Source: Candidatus Rhodoferax bjergmarkensis
Lineage (GTDB): Bacteria > Pseudomonadota > Gammaproteobacteria > Burkholderiales > Burkholderiaceae_C
Direction of reading: 5' to 3'
Assembly: GCA_016708345.1 (NCBI GenBank)
Contig: JADJFX010000003.1
Coordinates: 434,001-498,000 of the forward strand
DNA length: 64,000 bases
The position numbers were made by a program, and so were the translations under genes. Below, piece by piece: positions 51,526 through 60,620 of this stretch. Positions within the stretch are counted from its first letter, which is position 1. Each line of letters begins with the position of its first letter. A model generated the notes under the pieces. The model was given only the letters and a program-made list of their open reading frames with translations, was not told the DNA's origin and made no database searches.

Positions 51526-52758
51526 TCAGGCCAGCATGGTCGTGGCCAAGGCGTTGGAGGGCAGGGTGTGGGCGTAGGTGGTGATGGCACTGGCCAGGGC
51601 GGCCACGCCGCGGTGGATTTCGTCCACGCTGGGCGTCACGAACGACAGGCGCAGGGTGCGCGGGTCGCCATGGTCGGCATAAAACGGTGCACCGGGCACG
51701 AACGCCACGCCTTTTTCAACGGCATGGGGCAGCAGGTCAACCGCGCTCATGCCCTTGGGCAAACGAGCCCACAGGAACATGCCACCGGCTGGGGTGTTCC
51801 AGGTCAGGGTGGCATCGGGGTGGCCAGACGGCATTTCATGCGCCAGTGCTGCCAGCATGGCGTTGCGCTGCGATTTGTAGAGGGCGCGGATGGTGGGCAC
51901 GTGGCGGTCCAAAAAGCCGTCTTTCATGACTTCAACAATCATGCGTTGGTTAAAGCCGGGGCTGTGCAGATCGGCGGCTTGTTTGGCTTGCAGCAGCTTT
52001 GGCATGACTGTTTTGGGTGCCACAACGAAGCCCAGGCGCAAGCCCGGTGCCAGCACCTTGGAAAACGAGCCCAGATAAATGCAGCCGTCGGGGTTGCGCG
52101 CTGTTAGCGGGGCGGGCGGCGGCGTATCAAACCACAGGTCGCCATAGGGGTTGTCTTCGATGATGGGCAGGCCAAGGCGCGCGCAAGCGGCGCTCAGGGC
52201 CGCGCGCCGAAGCTCGCTCATGGTGCGCCCGGTCGGGTTCTGAAAGTTGGGCAGGGCGTAGAGAAAGCGCGCGCCTTCGGCTTTGGTACACAGGTCGTCC
52301 ACATCGACACCCTCGTCATCGGTGGCCACGCTGACGACCTCCGGCTCCATCGGGGTGAAGGCCATGACGGCACCCAGGTAGGTGGGCGACTCCACCAGCA
52401 CCCGGCTGCCGGCGTCAATGAGCACTTTGGCAACCAGGTCCAGGCCTTGCTGGGAGCCGGTGGTGATCAGCACCTGGGCGGGGTCCACCTGCCAGGGCAG
52501 CATGGCGGCGACCATTTCGCGCAGCGGGCCATAACCCTCGCTGGCAGCGTATTGCAAAGCGCCGGACGGGTCATCGCGCAAGACCTTGGCACAGGCAGCC
52601 TCAAATTCGGCCACCGGAAAGGTCTTGGGGGAGGGCAGGCCACCAGCAAAACTGATGATGCCGGGCTTTTCAGTGACCTTGAGAATTTCGCGGATGACAG
52701 AAGGATTCATCTTGGCGGCGCGCCGGGCCAGCAGCCAGGGGGAAGTGGTTTTGTTCAT
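51526..52758 (-). CDS. PLP-dependent aminotransferase, class I/II (LysN/2-aminoadipate type)
   Basis: 410 residues of the fold-type I family. ISFAGGLPSPKTFP near residue 30, the substrate/PLP site TGSQQGLDL, NFQNPTGRTMS, IEDNPYGDLWFD, and the PLP lysine in YLGSFSKVLAPGLRLGF. This subgroup acts on 2-aminoadipate, aromatic or branched-chain amino acids. The ATG at 52758 starts the conserved MNKTTSPWLLARRA; a longer start at 52815 is possible. Confidence 0.87.
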   Translation of the reverse strand: MNKTTSPWLLARRAAKMNPSVIREILKVTEKPGIISFAGGLPSPKTFPVAEFEAACAKVLRDDPSGALQYAASEGYGPLREMVAAMLPWQVDPAQVLITTGSQQGLDLVAKVLIDAGSRVLVESPTYLGAVMAFTPMEPEVVSVATDDEGVDVDDLCTKAEGARFLYALPNFQNPTGRTMSELRRAALSAACARLGLPIIEDNPYGDLWFDTPPPAPLTARNPDGCIYLGSFSKVLAPGLRLGFVVAPKTVMPKLLQAKQAADLHSPGFNQRMIVEVMKDGFLDRHVPTIRALYKSQRNAMLAALAHEMPSGHPDATLTWNTPAGGMFLWARLPKGMSAVDLLPHAVEKGVAFVPGAPFYADHGDPRTLRLSFVTPSVDEIHRGVAALASAITTYAHTLPSNALATTMLA

Positions 52759-52900
52759 GGCAGTGGCTTTCTTGGCTGGAATGTTGAATTGAGAGTGCTT
52801 GGGGGGATTTTCCATGCAAATCTGATTCGTGCAGTTTCCCCCCAGTCACTGCCCTAGCCCTTTCCTCGCCTTGTTTTTTGAAAGGTTGGGGGAGTAAGTG

Positions 52901-52957
52901 GAAAATAAGGTCTTGCGCAGAAGGGACGGGCGCAGACCGCTATCAAATTCATAACAT
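52901..52957 (-). repeat. Dispersed repeat, copy 9
   Basis: Minus strand: TTATGAATTTGATAGCGGTC then TGCGCCCGTCCCTTCTGCGC AAGACC. Pairs with copy 7 as the inner end of the right inverted repeat. Confidence 0.85.
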
Positions 52958-53280
52958 CCATTTCCCCCACTCACTCCCCCCCGCCCCTCTCTCGCGGAGC
53001 AAGGGCGAAAGAGGGGAGCCTTGAACAGCCCATTTGGCCGCGTGTTCAAAGTAAATGAGTTCAACGCCACAGGCAACGCAAGGGCTGTGACAGCTGCAAC
53101 GGGTCGGGTGAAAGTTGCCGATTCACCAACTCACCCCGCAAACTGACCCAACGCCACGTGGCACGGGTACGTCCCGACTTAAAACACGCGGCCAGATGGG
53201 CTGTTCAAAGCTCCCCTTTCCGCCCCGGCGGGGGTGGAAAGGGGTTGGGGGATAGGGGGGGGAATAAGGTATTGCGCATA
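52905..53280 (-). repeat. Right long inverted repeat (~375 bp)
   Basis: Reverse-complement partner of 50160-50536, same order of landmarks and about the same length. Together they bracket the two-gene cassette at 50537-52904. Confidence 0.85.
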
Positions 53281-53310
53281 TGGGACGAGCGCAGACAGCT
53301 ACCTGGAAAG
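53261..53310 (-). repeat. Dispersed repeat, copy 10
   Basis: Minus-strand copy of the repeat: AGGTAGCTGTCTGCGCTCGT then CCCATATGCGCAATACCTTA. Confidence 0.8.
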
Positions 53311-53320
53311 ATCAATTTAC

Positions 53321-53388
53321 TATCAATTCAATAGCTGCTTGCGCATATTCCACGTGCGCAACAGCCCATTTTTATCATTAAAAACAAC
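53321..53388 (+). repeat. Dispersed repeat, copy 11
   Basis: Reads CTATCAATTCAATAGCTGCT then TGCGCATATTCCACGTGCGC AACAGCCCATTTTTATCATT. The best-preserved full copy, placed tail to tail with copy 10. Confidence 0.92.
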
Positions 53389-53397
53389 ACCTCCCGA

Positions 53398-54648
53398 CTA
53401 AACCAGCAGCAAACCCTTTGTTCGGTGCGCTCTGGCTTGCGAGAGGGTGCGCAGCAGGGCGCGGTTGACGGCTTCGATGGGCATCTGGTTGGCGTTGCAG
53501 CGCAGCCGGGTGTCCGGGGTGGGGGGCGACTCCAGGGTGATGGCCATGTCCAGATAGGGTGCATAGGGGCCGCTGTGGCTCAAGATGGCGGAGGTGACCC
53601 GCTCTGGTGCCGGAAAACGGGACAGGGCGGCGCTTTGGGCTTCGCCCAGCATGAGATCGATTTGCGAGAGCAGGCCGCACAGATAAAGCTCGCGTCGCAG
53701 TTCGTCGCTTTCACCCGTGTGCATGAGCTGTGCCATCAGACGGGCCCGCAAGACCATGGCCGTGCGTACAGGCAGCAGGTTCAGATCGCTGCTGGCGTGG
53801 GGCAGCTGCTCCAGCAGCCAGGCCCGTAGCATCGAGTAGCCCAGAACCATCAGGCCCTGGCGCAGGGATTCAACCTCGGTGCGCAGGCCCAGGGCGGCGG
53901 AGTTGGTGTAGCGCAAGAAGCGGTAGGCCAGCAGGGGTTCGTCGCTCAGGGTGTGCTCGATGGCGTCCACCGAGTCATCGGCATCAATGGCTTCAATCAG
54001 GGCCGCAATGGTGCGCTGGTTGGGTTGAATGCGTTGATGCCGGTAGCCGTGCAGCACATCTTCCATGGGCCAGCCTGCCACGCCCCAGGCACCTTGATCG
54101 TCCAGGCAGTGCTCTGCCAGGGCGCGGCTGGCAACGGCATCGTACAGATGCTTGGCTTGCACGGGGCTGGTCAGCCGCCGGGGCCGACCCGCATCGGTGC
54201 CGTTGTGTTTGCGCAGCGAGACCCGCAGTCCGGTCAGCGCCTCCTCAGGCGTCAGGGTCACGATCTGGCGGGCAAAGCAGGGTGCCAGTGCTGCGCTGGG
54301 GCGCATGCCTGGTTCTCCACGCCAGATTAAATTGACGCCGCGCTGATGTGCCTGGTGAACGCGTTGGGCCAGAGCCGGGTCACGCAGATGGTGTTCGCTC
54401 ACTTCGATCCAGGTGTGCTGGGCCGGTGCATGGGCCAACAGGCCAGCCAAAAGCTCACTCGCCTGCACCGACAGCAGCAGTTTGGGGGCTTGTTCAGACC
54501 AAGCTTCGTTCAAGGCATTCAGAAATTGCGTGGCGTCCAGACCGCTAGCCTCGTCGCCCACAAACAATTCCACAGCTTGCAACTGGCGCAGCGGGTTCCA
54601 CACCAGCTGGTAGCCCAGGGAAACACTGCCGAGCACGCTGTGGGTCAT
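53398..54648 (-). CDS. EAL-like/HDOD-domain signalling protein
   Basis: 416 residues of the YuxH-like architecture: a degenerate EAL-like N-terminal part (MTHSVLGSVSLGYQLVWN ... LLLSVQASELLAGLLAH) and a C-terminal HDOD domain (from RTIAALIEAIDADDSVDAIEHTLSDEPLLAYRFLRYTN, then LRQGLMVLGYSMLRAWLLEQ). The N-terminal part lacks a clear EAL motif and is probably non-catalytic. It starts 4 bp past the flgL stop on the same strand, so it is the last gene of the flagellar operon. A link to motility control is inference. Confidence 0.85.
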   Translation of the reverse strand: MTHSVLGSVSLGYQLVWNPLRQLQAVELFVGDEASGLDATQFLNALNEAWSEQAPKLLLSVQASELLAGLLAHAPAQHTWIEVSEHHLRDPALAQRVHQAHQRGVNLIWRGEPGMRPSAALAPCFARQIVTLTPEEALTGLRVSLRKHNGTDAGRPRRLTSPVQAKHLYDAVASRALAEHCLDDQGAWGVAGWPMEDVLHGYRHQRIQPNQRTIAALIEAIDADDSVDAIEHTLSDEPLLAYRFLRYTNSAALGLRTEVESLRQGLMVLGYSMLRAWLLEQLPHASSDLNLLPVRTAMVLRARLMAQLMHTGESDELRRELYLCGLLSQIDLMLGEAQSAALSRFPAPERVTSAILSHSGPYAPYLDMAITLESPPTPDTRLRCNANQMPIEAVNRALLRTLSQARAHRTKGLLLV

Positions 54649-54652
54649 GGCT

Positions 54653-55843
54653 TTAACTGATGTAGTTGAAAAGGGACAGCTTTTGCACTTGGGCGTAGGA
54701 CTGCAAGGCTGCCTGGTAGCCGGTTTGGAATTTGGTGAAGTCCGAGATGCCTTTGACCATGTCCAAGTCTTCTGCTTTTGATTTTTCAGCTTCAAGCTGA
54801 ATCGTGCGCCCGGTTTGCGTACCGTCAATTTTGTCGGCGCGGTTCAGCCAGTCGCCCGCTTGACCTCGCGCTGATTGGATGCGGTCCATGCTACTGTCAA
54901 ATTGCGTCAAAGCCAGTGCGATGGTCTGGCCCAGCACCGGGCCACCGGTTGAGCCATCAATGCTGGCAATGGCATCGTCAATGATTTTGAATACGTTCGT
55001 TGCAGTGCTGGGGCTGATTTGAATAGAGTCGCCATTGGACGGGCCACCTTGTGCAACAAAGGACATGCCGTCAAATGAGATAGCTTGATTGCTCATGTAT
55101 GGTTGGCCCGACACAATTGTGGCCGCCGTCGTGGTGTCCACCACGTCGTAGGTGGTGACGCCAGCAGCAATCGTGAAGTTGACGCTGTAGTTGTGGCCGG
55201 TCAACGCTGCTGGCGAGATGACTTGCCCTGCATTGGTGGACAACGAGCCGGTATTGACGCCAGCGAGCGTCATTTCAAAGGTGCCATTGCCGCTAGGCAC
55301 GTTCATCCAGATGGCCTGCCCGTCCATGGCTGTGGGCAGCGCGACTTCGGTGCTCGAGCGCTGGCCTGGTGTGCCGTTAAAGGTAACTCCAGCCGCAGCG
55401 TCAGTGAACGGGGCCGCCGCGCTCCCAAGACCGCCAAACAGGGGGATGCCGTTGGTGTCGGTGCGGTTGGCAAAGCTGAACAGCTGGTCCCGCAGCCCTC
55501 TCATTTGCTCGGCAATGGTGGCGCGTGCTGCTGCGTTGTAAGAACCATTGCCGGCATTGACCATCAGGTCCCGGATGTTTTGTATGAGGTAGGTGGCGTC
55601 GCCCAGTGTGGACTCTGCCATGGTGATGGCGTTGCGCTGCACTCCCAAGGCGCGCTGTTCAGTGGCAACCCGGCTGATGCGGGTGAGGGCGCGCTCGGCC
55701 ACGGCCGAGGCGGTGGGGTCGTCGCTGGGGCGGTTGACGTTTTTGCCAGACGTCAGTTTTTCTTGCTGACTGGAAAGGTCGGATTGGCGCACGTACAGGT
55801 TCTGCAGTGCGTTGTCGTAGGTGTTGGCTGTGCCCAGTCTCAT
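54653..55843 (-). CDS. flgL: Flagellar hook-associated protein 3
   Basis: 396 residues, flagellin-fold junction protein between hook and filament. N-terminal RLGTANTYDNALQNLYVRQSDLSSQQEKLTSGKNV with NRPSDDP, and C-terminal FTKFQTGYQAALQSYAQVQKLSLFNYI are the coiled-coil ends required for assembly. Lies 28 bp after flgK. Confidence 0.95.
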   Translation of the reverse strand: MRLGTANTYDNALQNLYVRQSDLSSQQEKLTSGKNVNRPSDDPTASAVAERALTRISRVATEQRALGVQRNAITMAESTLGDATYLIQNIRDLMVNAGNGSYNAAARATIAEQMRGLRDQLFSFANRTDTNGIPLFGGLGSAAAPFTDAAAGVTFNGTPGQRSSTEVALPTAMDGQAIWMNVPSGNGTFEMTLAGVNTGSLSTNAGQVISPAALTGHNYSVNFTIAAGVTTYDVVDTTTAATIVSGQPYMSNQAISFDGMSFVAQGGPSNGDSIQISPSTATNVFKIIDDAIASIDGSTGGPVLGQTIALALTQFDSSMDRIQSARGQAGDWLNRADKIDGTQTGRTIQLEAEKSKAEDLDMVKGISDFTKFQTGYQAALQSYAQVQKLSLFNYIS

Positions 55844-55871
55844 GATTTACTCCTTTCTGGGGCGGCAACAA

Positions 55872-57782
55872 TTAGCCAGTGATGATCTGGCTAAGGGTTT
55901 CAAAAAGACTCTGCGCAATCTGCATCATCTTGGCCGATGCCTGGTAGGACTGCTGAAACTGAATCAGTTTTGCAGCCTCTTCGTCAAGGTTGACGCCCGA
56001 CACGCTGGTGCGTTCTTTCTCCATGTTGGTGGCAATCGATTGCGACACGTCGGCTGCAAAAGTGGCACTTTGCACCCGCACGCCGATCTCGGACATCACG
56101 CTGGCGTAACCATCGGTGAGTGTCGCGCCGTCAAACATCGGCACATCGCGCAAGGCCATCAAGGCCTCGGCATTGCCTGCGTTGAGACGGGGAAACGCAT
56201 TGGGTTCAACAGTGTAGGTGTCTCCCGCCAAAGCAGAGCCTTTGAGCTTTAAGGTCCAGCCAGTCGAGCCCGGTGTCACCAAGTTGTATTCGATCGCTTG
56301 GCCTTGCGTGTAGGCGTAGGTTGTGGCACCAGTGTCGGAGCGAGTGTAGGTGCCCGGTGCGGTGAAAGTGATGGTGACGGCAGCAGGTGCAGGAACCGAC
56401 CTTGCGACCAGAGATTCCATCGCCAAGGTGCCTTGGTTGGATGCACCAGCGCTGGCTGCTACCGGGTTGGCCATGGCCAGTGCCTTTGGCGAGGAAAAGT
56501 TTGTAGAGAAGACTGAAGAGGCGTCGTTAAAGGGGCTGACAAGGAACCGATCACCTGCTGCGGCCGCGCCGGTGATGGCAATAGTGAGTCCGTCAACCGT
56601 GATCGGCGAAGCGGCAAAGATGGTGGTTTGTCCGTCTGACTCGCGGGTAATGCTGCCCGCAGCAGCACCGGTAAAGTTGATGACGTAACTGGACGCAGCC
56701 AGCGAGCTTGCGCCTGAGGTCGGTGTGGTTTGAATGGCAACTTGTACCGTCGCCGCGCCCGTGTTGGTGGTCGAGGCCAAACCATCGGGCAGTGCGCTGA
56801 CGCGGAACATGTCGCCACCTGCTGCACCGTTGAGATCGATTCCGAGTTTGTGCTGGTTATTGACGGTGGTGCCAATGGCCATCGCCATGCGTCCGAGCAG
56901 GTTTTTTGCATCGGAAAGGTCATTGTTTTGAAAGTGCAGCAAACCGGTGATCGATCCGCCACCCAATGTGGCTTCTTCGATCACATTGGTGGCTGTTCCG
57001 CGTTTCATGACCAATTTGCTTTTGGCCGGGTCGCCGAACTCATCAAACGAAATGCTCAAAGGAGTAGACACTTTGCCAAGCACCAAGGGCTGGCTGCCAC
57101 CGACAAATACACCCAGCGTGCCGTCGTTGGCCTCAATGCTGCTGGTTTGCACATATTTGTTAAGTTCGGTAATGAGGAAATCACGCTGGTCCAGCAGGTC
57201 GTTGGGTGACTGGCCGGTGCCGATCGCACGTGCGACTTCGAAGTTGGTGACTGCTATGCGGCTGGCCAAGGTGTTGACTGCGGCCACCGAGTCCTGCAAG
57301 GCATTGCGCACCCCCAGTCGCAGGTCGTCCATGCGGGCCGAAGAGTCGCGAAAACGGGCTGCCAACTCGTCTGCGCGGGTCAGCACAACCGAGCGTGCCG
57401 TCAGGTCGCTGGGTGCACCCACAATGTCAGAGTATGAGTTGAGCATGTCGCTCACCGCAGCACCCAGACCGGTGGGGCCGCCCTGGAAGATGTCTTCCAG
57501 TTGCTTGAGCTGATCCAGGCGCTTGCTGTCTGCTGCCGAGACTGAGCCTGAGATGATGGACTGGGTGGTCAGGTATTCGCTGTGTGCACGCTGCACCGTG
57601 ACCACCTCAACACCTTTTCCGAAGTAGCCATTGGCTGAAAATTGGCCCTGAACTGCCTGCAGAATCACCGACTGACGCGAATAACCCGGTGTGTTGACAT
57701 TGGAAATGTTGTTGCCCGCCGTTTGCAGTGCCAGTTCGTTGGCCACCAGAGCTCTGGCGCCGATGTTGAGAATGGAGCCCAT
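55872..57782 (-). CDS. flgK: Flagellar hook-associated protein 1
   Basis: 636 residues, normal length for a betaproteobacterial HAP1. N-terminal SILNIGARALVANELALQTAGNNISNVNTPGYSRQ and C-terminal EEAAKLIQFQQSYQASAKMMQIAQSLFETL are the helix pair of the axial D0 domain. The central Ser/Thr/Gly-rich part is a surface domain. Follows flgJ by 11 bp. Confidence 0.96.
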   Translation of the reverse strand: MGSILNIGARALVANELALQTAGNNISNVNTPGYSRQSVILQAVQGQFSANGYFGKGVEVVTVQRAHSEYLTTQSIISGSVSAADSKRLDQLKQLEDIFQGGPTGLGAAVSDMLNSYSDIVGAPSDLTARSVVLTRADELAARFRDSSARMDDLRLGVRNALQDSVAAVNTLASRIAVTNFEVARAIGTGQSPNDLLDQRDFLITELNKYVQTSSIEANDGTLGVFVGGSQPLVLGKVSTPLSISFDEFGDPAKSKLVMKRGTATNVIEEATLGGGSITGLLHFQNNDLSDAKNLLGRMAMAIGTTVNNQHKLGIDLNGAAGGDMFRVSALPDGLASTTNTGAATVQVAIQTTPTSGASSLAASSYVINFTGAAAGSITRESDGQTTIFAASPITVDGLTIAITGAAAAGDRFLVSPFNDASSVFSTNFSSPKALAMANPVAASAGASNQGTLAMESLVARSVPAPAAVTITFTAPGTYTRSDTGATTYAYTQGQAIEYNLVTPGSTGWTLKLKGSALAGDTYTVEPNAFPRLNAGNAEALMALRDVPMFDGATLTDGYASVMSEIGVRVQSATFAADVSQSIATNMEKERTSVSGVNLDEEAAKLIQFQQSYQASAKMMQIAQSLFETLSQIITG

Positions 57783-57793
57783 ATGCTAGGTGC

Positions 57794-58693
57794 TCAGGCC
57801 TGCGCGCGCTGCAAGCGCTGCGTGGTGTTGATGGCCCGGCTGAGCTTGGCGGCATAGTCAGGGTCGGTGGCGTAGCCCGCTTTTTGCAGGCTTGATGCAA
57901 AGGCCTGGACAGACCCCGTTTGGGTGCTGGCCTGTGCGTAGCGTGGGGTTTTTGTAATCAAGCGGGCGTAATCGCGAAAAGAATCTTCGTAGGAGTCATA
58001 AGCGCGAAATTTCGCCACAGATTTTTTGGCCACACCGTTGACATATTCGGTGGTTGTAACCTCCGCCACCTTGCCAGTCCAGCTGGAGCCGGCCTTGATG
58101 CCGAACAGGTTGAACGAAGGGGTTCCGTCTTTTGATTTGATTTCATGTTTGCCCCAGCCGGTTTCGTGTCCGGCTTGCCCCAGCATGTAGCTGGCGGGCA
58201 ATCCGCTGGCTTTTTCAATTCTGGCAGCTGCTTCGCTGTGCTGGTGTACAAAGCTGCTTTGGCTGGTCGTTGGTTTGCTGACGGGAGCGCCATAAGCGGC
58301 AACCGATGTAGCTCTGCTCAGCGCGCTGGTGGGTGCCTGGACGGGCATTATTCCAGCGTTTGTTTTAGTGGACTCTGGCGCGCCCATCTGGCGTGACAGC
58401 TGCTGCGCAATCAGGTCCGACAAACCGCCGGGCTGGCCCGACATTTGCACCGCAAACTGCTGGTCCAGCAGGTCAGCGCCGAGATCACCGCCAGGACTGT
58501 CCATCAGGCCTGATTTCATGGTGGCTTCGCGCATGCTTTTAATCAGCTCACGCATGAACAAGGACTCAAACTGTTTGGCCGCTTCCTGAATGGCTGCGGG
58601 TGTTTTTTGCCCCGCCTGCATTTTCAGGCTGTTGAGCGAGCGAGCATCCGCCGCCAAGGCATTGGAAACGGGGGAGTGTTGTCCGTAGCTCAT
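57794..58693 (-). CDS. flgJ: Flagellar rod assembly protein/peptidoglycan hydrolase
   Basis: 299 residues. N-terminal rod-scaffold part (AAKQFESLFMRELIKSMREA), proline/threonine linker near residues 115-150, and C-terminal glucosaminidase domain (PASYMLGQAGHETGWGKHEI with the catalytic glutamate; PSFNLFGIKAGSSWTG). It would open the cell wall for the rod in the periplasm. 1-bp gap after flgI. Confidence 0.95.
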   Translation of the reverse strand: MSYGQHSPVSNALAADARSLNSLKMQAGQKTPAAIQEAAKQFESLFMRELIKSMREATMKSGLMDSPGGDLGADLLDQQFAVQMSGQPGGLSDLIAQQLSRQMGAPESTKTNAGIMPVQAPTSALSRATSVAAYGAPVSKPTTSQSSFVHQHSEAAARIEKASGLPASYMLGQAGHETGWGKHEIKSKDGTPSFNLFGIKAGSSWTGKVAEVTTTEYVNGVAKKSVAKFRAYDSYEDSFRDYARLITKTPRYAQASTQTGSVQAFASSLQKAGYATDPDYAAKLSRAINTTQRLQRAQA

Positions 58694-58694
58694 A

Positions 58695-59837
58695 TTAAAT
58701 GACCTCCAGCTCCGCGTTCAGAGCGCCGGCAGACTTGATGGCTTGCAAAATGGCCAGCAGGTCTTGCGGTGTGGCTCCCAGCGCATTCAGGGCACGCACC
58801 ACATCGGCCAACTGGGGTGATGCAGGCACCTGAATCAGGATGCCTGGCTCCTGCTTGATCTGAATGTTGGACTTTTCTGTGACCACGGTTTGGCCGCTGG
58901 ACAAAGCATTGGGTTGGCTGACCACCGGTGTGGTACTGATGCTGACCGACAGATTGCCATGGGCGATGGCGCATGCGCCCAAGGATACCGCCTGATTCAG
59001 GACGATGGAACCGGTGCGCGAGTTGATGACCACTTTGGCGGAGGGAACAGACGCTTCCAGCTGCAGCTCTTCCATCTCGGCAATGAAGCTGACTCGCGCG
59101 TCGGAGGATGTGGGTGCGTTGACCTTGATGGTGCGGCCATCGAGCGCTTTGGCAGAGCCCTCGCCAAAGCGCTTGTTGATGGCCTGCGCCACGCGCCGGG
59201 CTGTTTGAAAGTCGGAGGCTTCAAGCCCGAGGTTGATGCTGTCACCTTCAAGCAAGGGGGTGGGTACACTGCGCTCCACTTGCGCACCGCCCGGAATCCG
59301 GCCTGCGCTGAGGTGGTTGATCTGTACTTTGCTGCCACCGGCGGCAGCCCCGGCACCGGCCACGATCAGATTGCCTTGTGCAAGGGCATAAACCTCACCA
59401 TCGGCACCCTTGAGAGGGGTTGTGATCAGCATGCCGCCTTTGAGCGACTTTGAGTTTCCGACCGACGATACGTTGACATCGATGGCTTGGCCTGGACGGG
59501 CAAAGGCTGGCAACTGGGCAGTGACCAGCACTGCAGCCACGTTTTTAAGCTGCAATTGTGCGACGGCTGCCGCGGGGAGTGAGATGCCCAGTTGCTTGAG
59601 GTAGTTGGTGATGCCTTGCGAGGTGTAGGGCATCTGGGTGGTTTGGTCACCCGTGCCGTCCAAGCCGACGACCAGTCCAAAGCCGGTCAATTGGTTGCTG
59701 CGTACTCCTTCAACTGCAGCGACCTCTTTGATACGGCTGGCTTGGGCACTACCTGCCATCCACAAGCTTGCCAGCAGACACAGCACCGCCCATGAGCAGT
59801 GCTGAAGTATCTTGCGTGGTGTTGAATAGGCTTGCAT
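58695..59837 (-). CDS. flgI: Flagellar P-ring protein
   Basis: 380 residues with a Sec signal (CSWAVLCLLASLWMAGSAQA). Signature: LTGFGLVVGLDGTGDQTTQMPYT. The C-terminus (RALNALGATPQDLLAILQAI) is typical. Forms the periplasmic P ring around the rod. Confidence 0.96.
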   Translation of the reverse strand: MQAYSTPRKILQHCSWAVLCLLASLWMAGSAQASRIKEVAAVEGVRSNQLTGFGLVVGLDGTGDQTTQMPYTSQGITNYLKQLGISLPAAAVAQLQLKNVAAVLVTAQLPAFARPGQAIDVNVSSVGNSKSLKGGMLITTPLKGADGEVYALAQGNLIVAGAGAAAGGSKVQINHLSAGRIPGGAQVERSVPTPLLEGDSINLGLEASDFQTARRVAQAINKRFGEGSAKALDGRTIKVNAPTSSDARVSFIAEMEELQLEASVPSAKVVINSRTGSIVLNQAVSLGACAIAHGNLSVSISTTPVVSQPNALSSGQTVVTEKSNIQIKQEPGILIQVPASPQLADVVRALNALGATPQDLLAILQAIKSAGALNAELEVI

Positions 59838-59870
59838 GGTGGTTACCCCTCGGCACTATTCTCGGCAACT

Positions 59871-60620
59871 TTAGAACGGTAAAACGCTGAAAAAGAAGCG
59901 TGTTAACCAGCCAACTGTTTGCGCTTCGGCCTGTGCGCCACGGCCTTTTGATTCGATGCGGGCGTTGGCCACCTGGGTGGAGTTCACAATATTGCCCGGC
60001 TGCATCAGGCGCGGGTCAATGGTGCCGGAGAAGCGCAAAACGTCCACATTTTGATTGACGCCAATTTGCTTTTCGCCTGTGACAAGCAGGTGGCCGTTGG
60101 GCAATACCTCTGCCACGGTGGCTGTAATCGATCCGGTGAACGTGTTGGCGCTTTCGGTGCCGCCTTTGCCGGAAAAGTCGCTGGCCGAAGCGGTATTGAC
60201 GTTCATTTTCGTCAGCTCGGTCGAATTGAGGGCATCCGACAGGAATGGAATCGAGAAGGCCGAAACGCCTGCTACTCCGGAGGTGGTGCGGTTGGCAGTG
60301 GACTTGGAGACTTGACTGGCCGTGACCTGTTCCACAATCAAGATGGTGACAATGTCACCCACGGCGCGAGCTCGGGGATCTTCAAAAGCAGGGCGGTAAC
60401 TGACTTTGCTGAAAAGGCTGCCGGTGGCTGCCCGCTCTGCCACGACCGACCCGGCGGGTGGCTGCACTTGTTTGGGTTCGGCAAAATCTACCTTGACCGG
60501 TTGAGGCAGCGATTGGCAGCCAACGCAGACCCAGCCAACGGCCATGACAAGCGCGCTGCGGCGCAGCACTTGACCAAGCGCTTGCAGGGGGAGTGCAGTG
60601 GCTTGCATCATATTGCTCAC
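59871..60620 (-). CDS. flgH: Flagellar L-ring lipoprotein
   Basis: About 249 residues. Lipobox near residue 34 (GWVCVGC), then ATGSLFSKVSYRPAFEDPRARAVGDIVTIL and the ANTFTGSITATVAEVLPNGHLLVTGEKQI core. A GTG start at 60620 overlaps the flgG stop (GTGA); the internal ATG at 60611 is the alternative. Confidence 0.93.
   Translation of the reverse strand: MSNMMQATALPLQALGQVLRRSALVMAVGWVCVGCQSLPQPVKVDFAEPKQVQPPAGSVVAERAATGSLFSKVSYRPAFEDPRARAVGDIVTILIVEQVTASQVSKSTANRTTSGVAGVSAFSIPFLSDALNSTELTKMNVNTASASDFSGKGGTESANTFTGSITATVAEVLPNGHLLVTGEKQIGVNQNVDVLRFSGTIDPRLMQPGNIVNSTQVANARIESKGRGAQAEAQTVGWLTRFFFSVLPF

Larger units (their letters stand above)
52759..53397. other. Right arm of the inverted-repeat pair and three short repeat copies
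   Basis: 639 bp without a gene between the aminotransferase and HDOD genes. It contains repeats 9, 10 and 11 and the right long inverted repeat. Confidence 0.75.
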
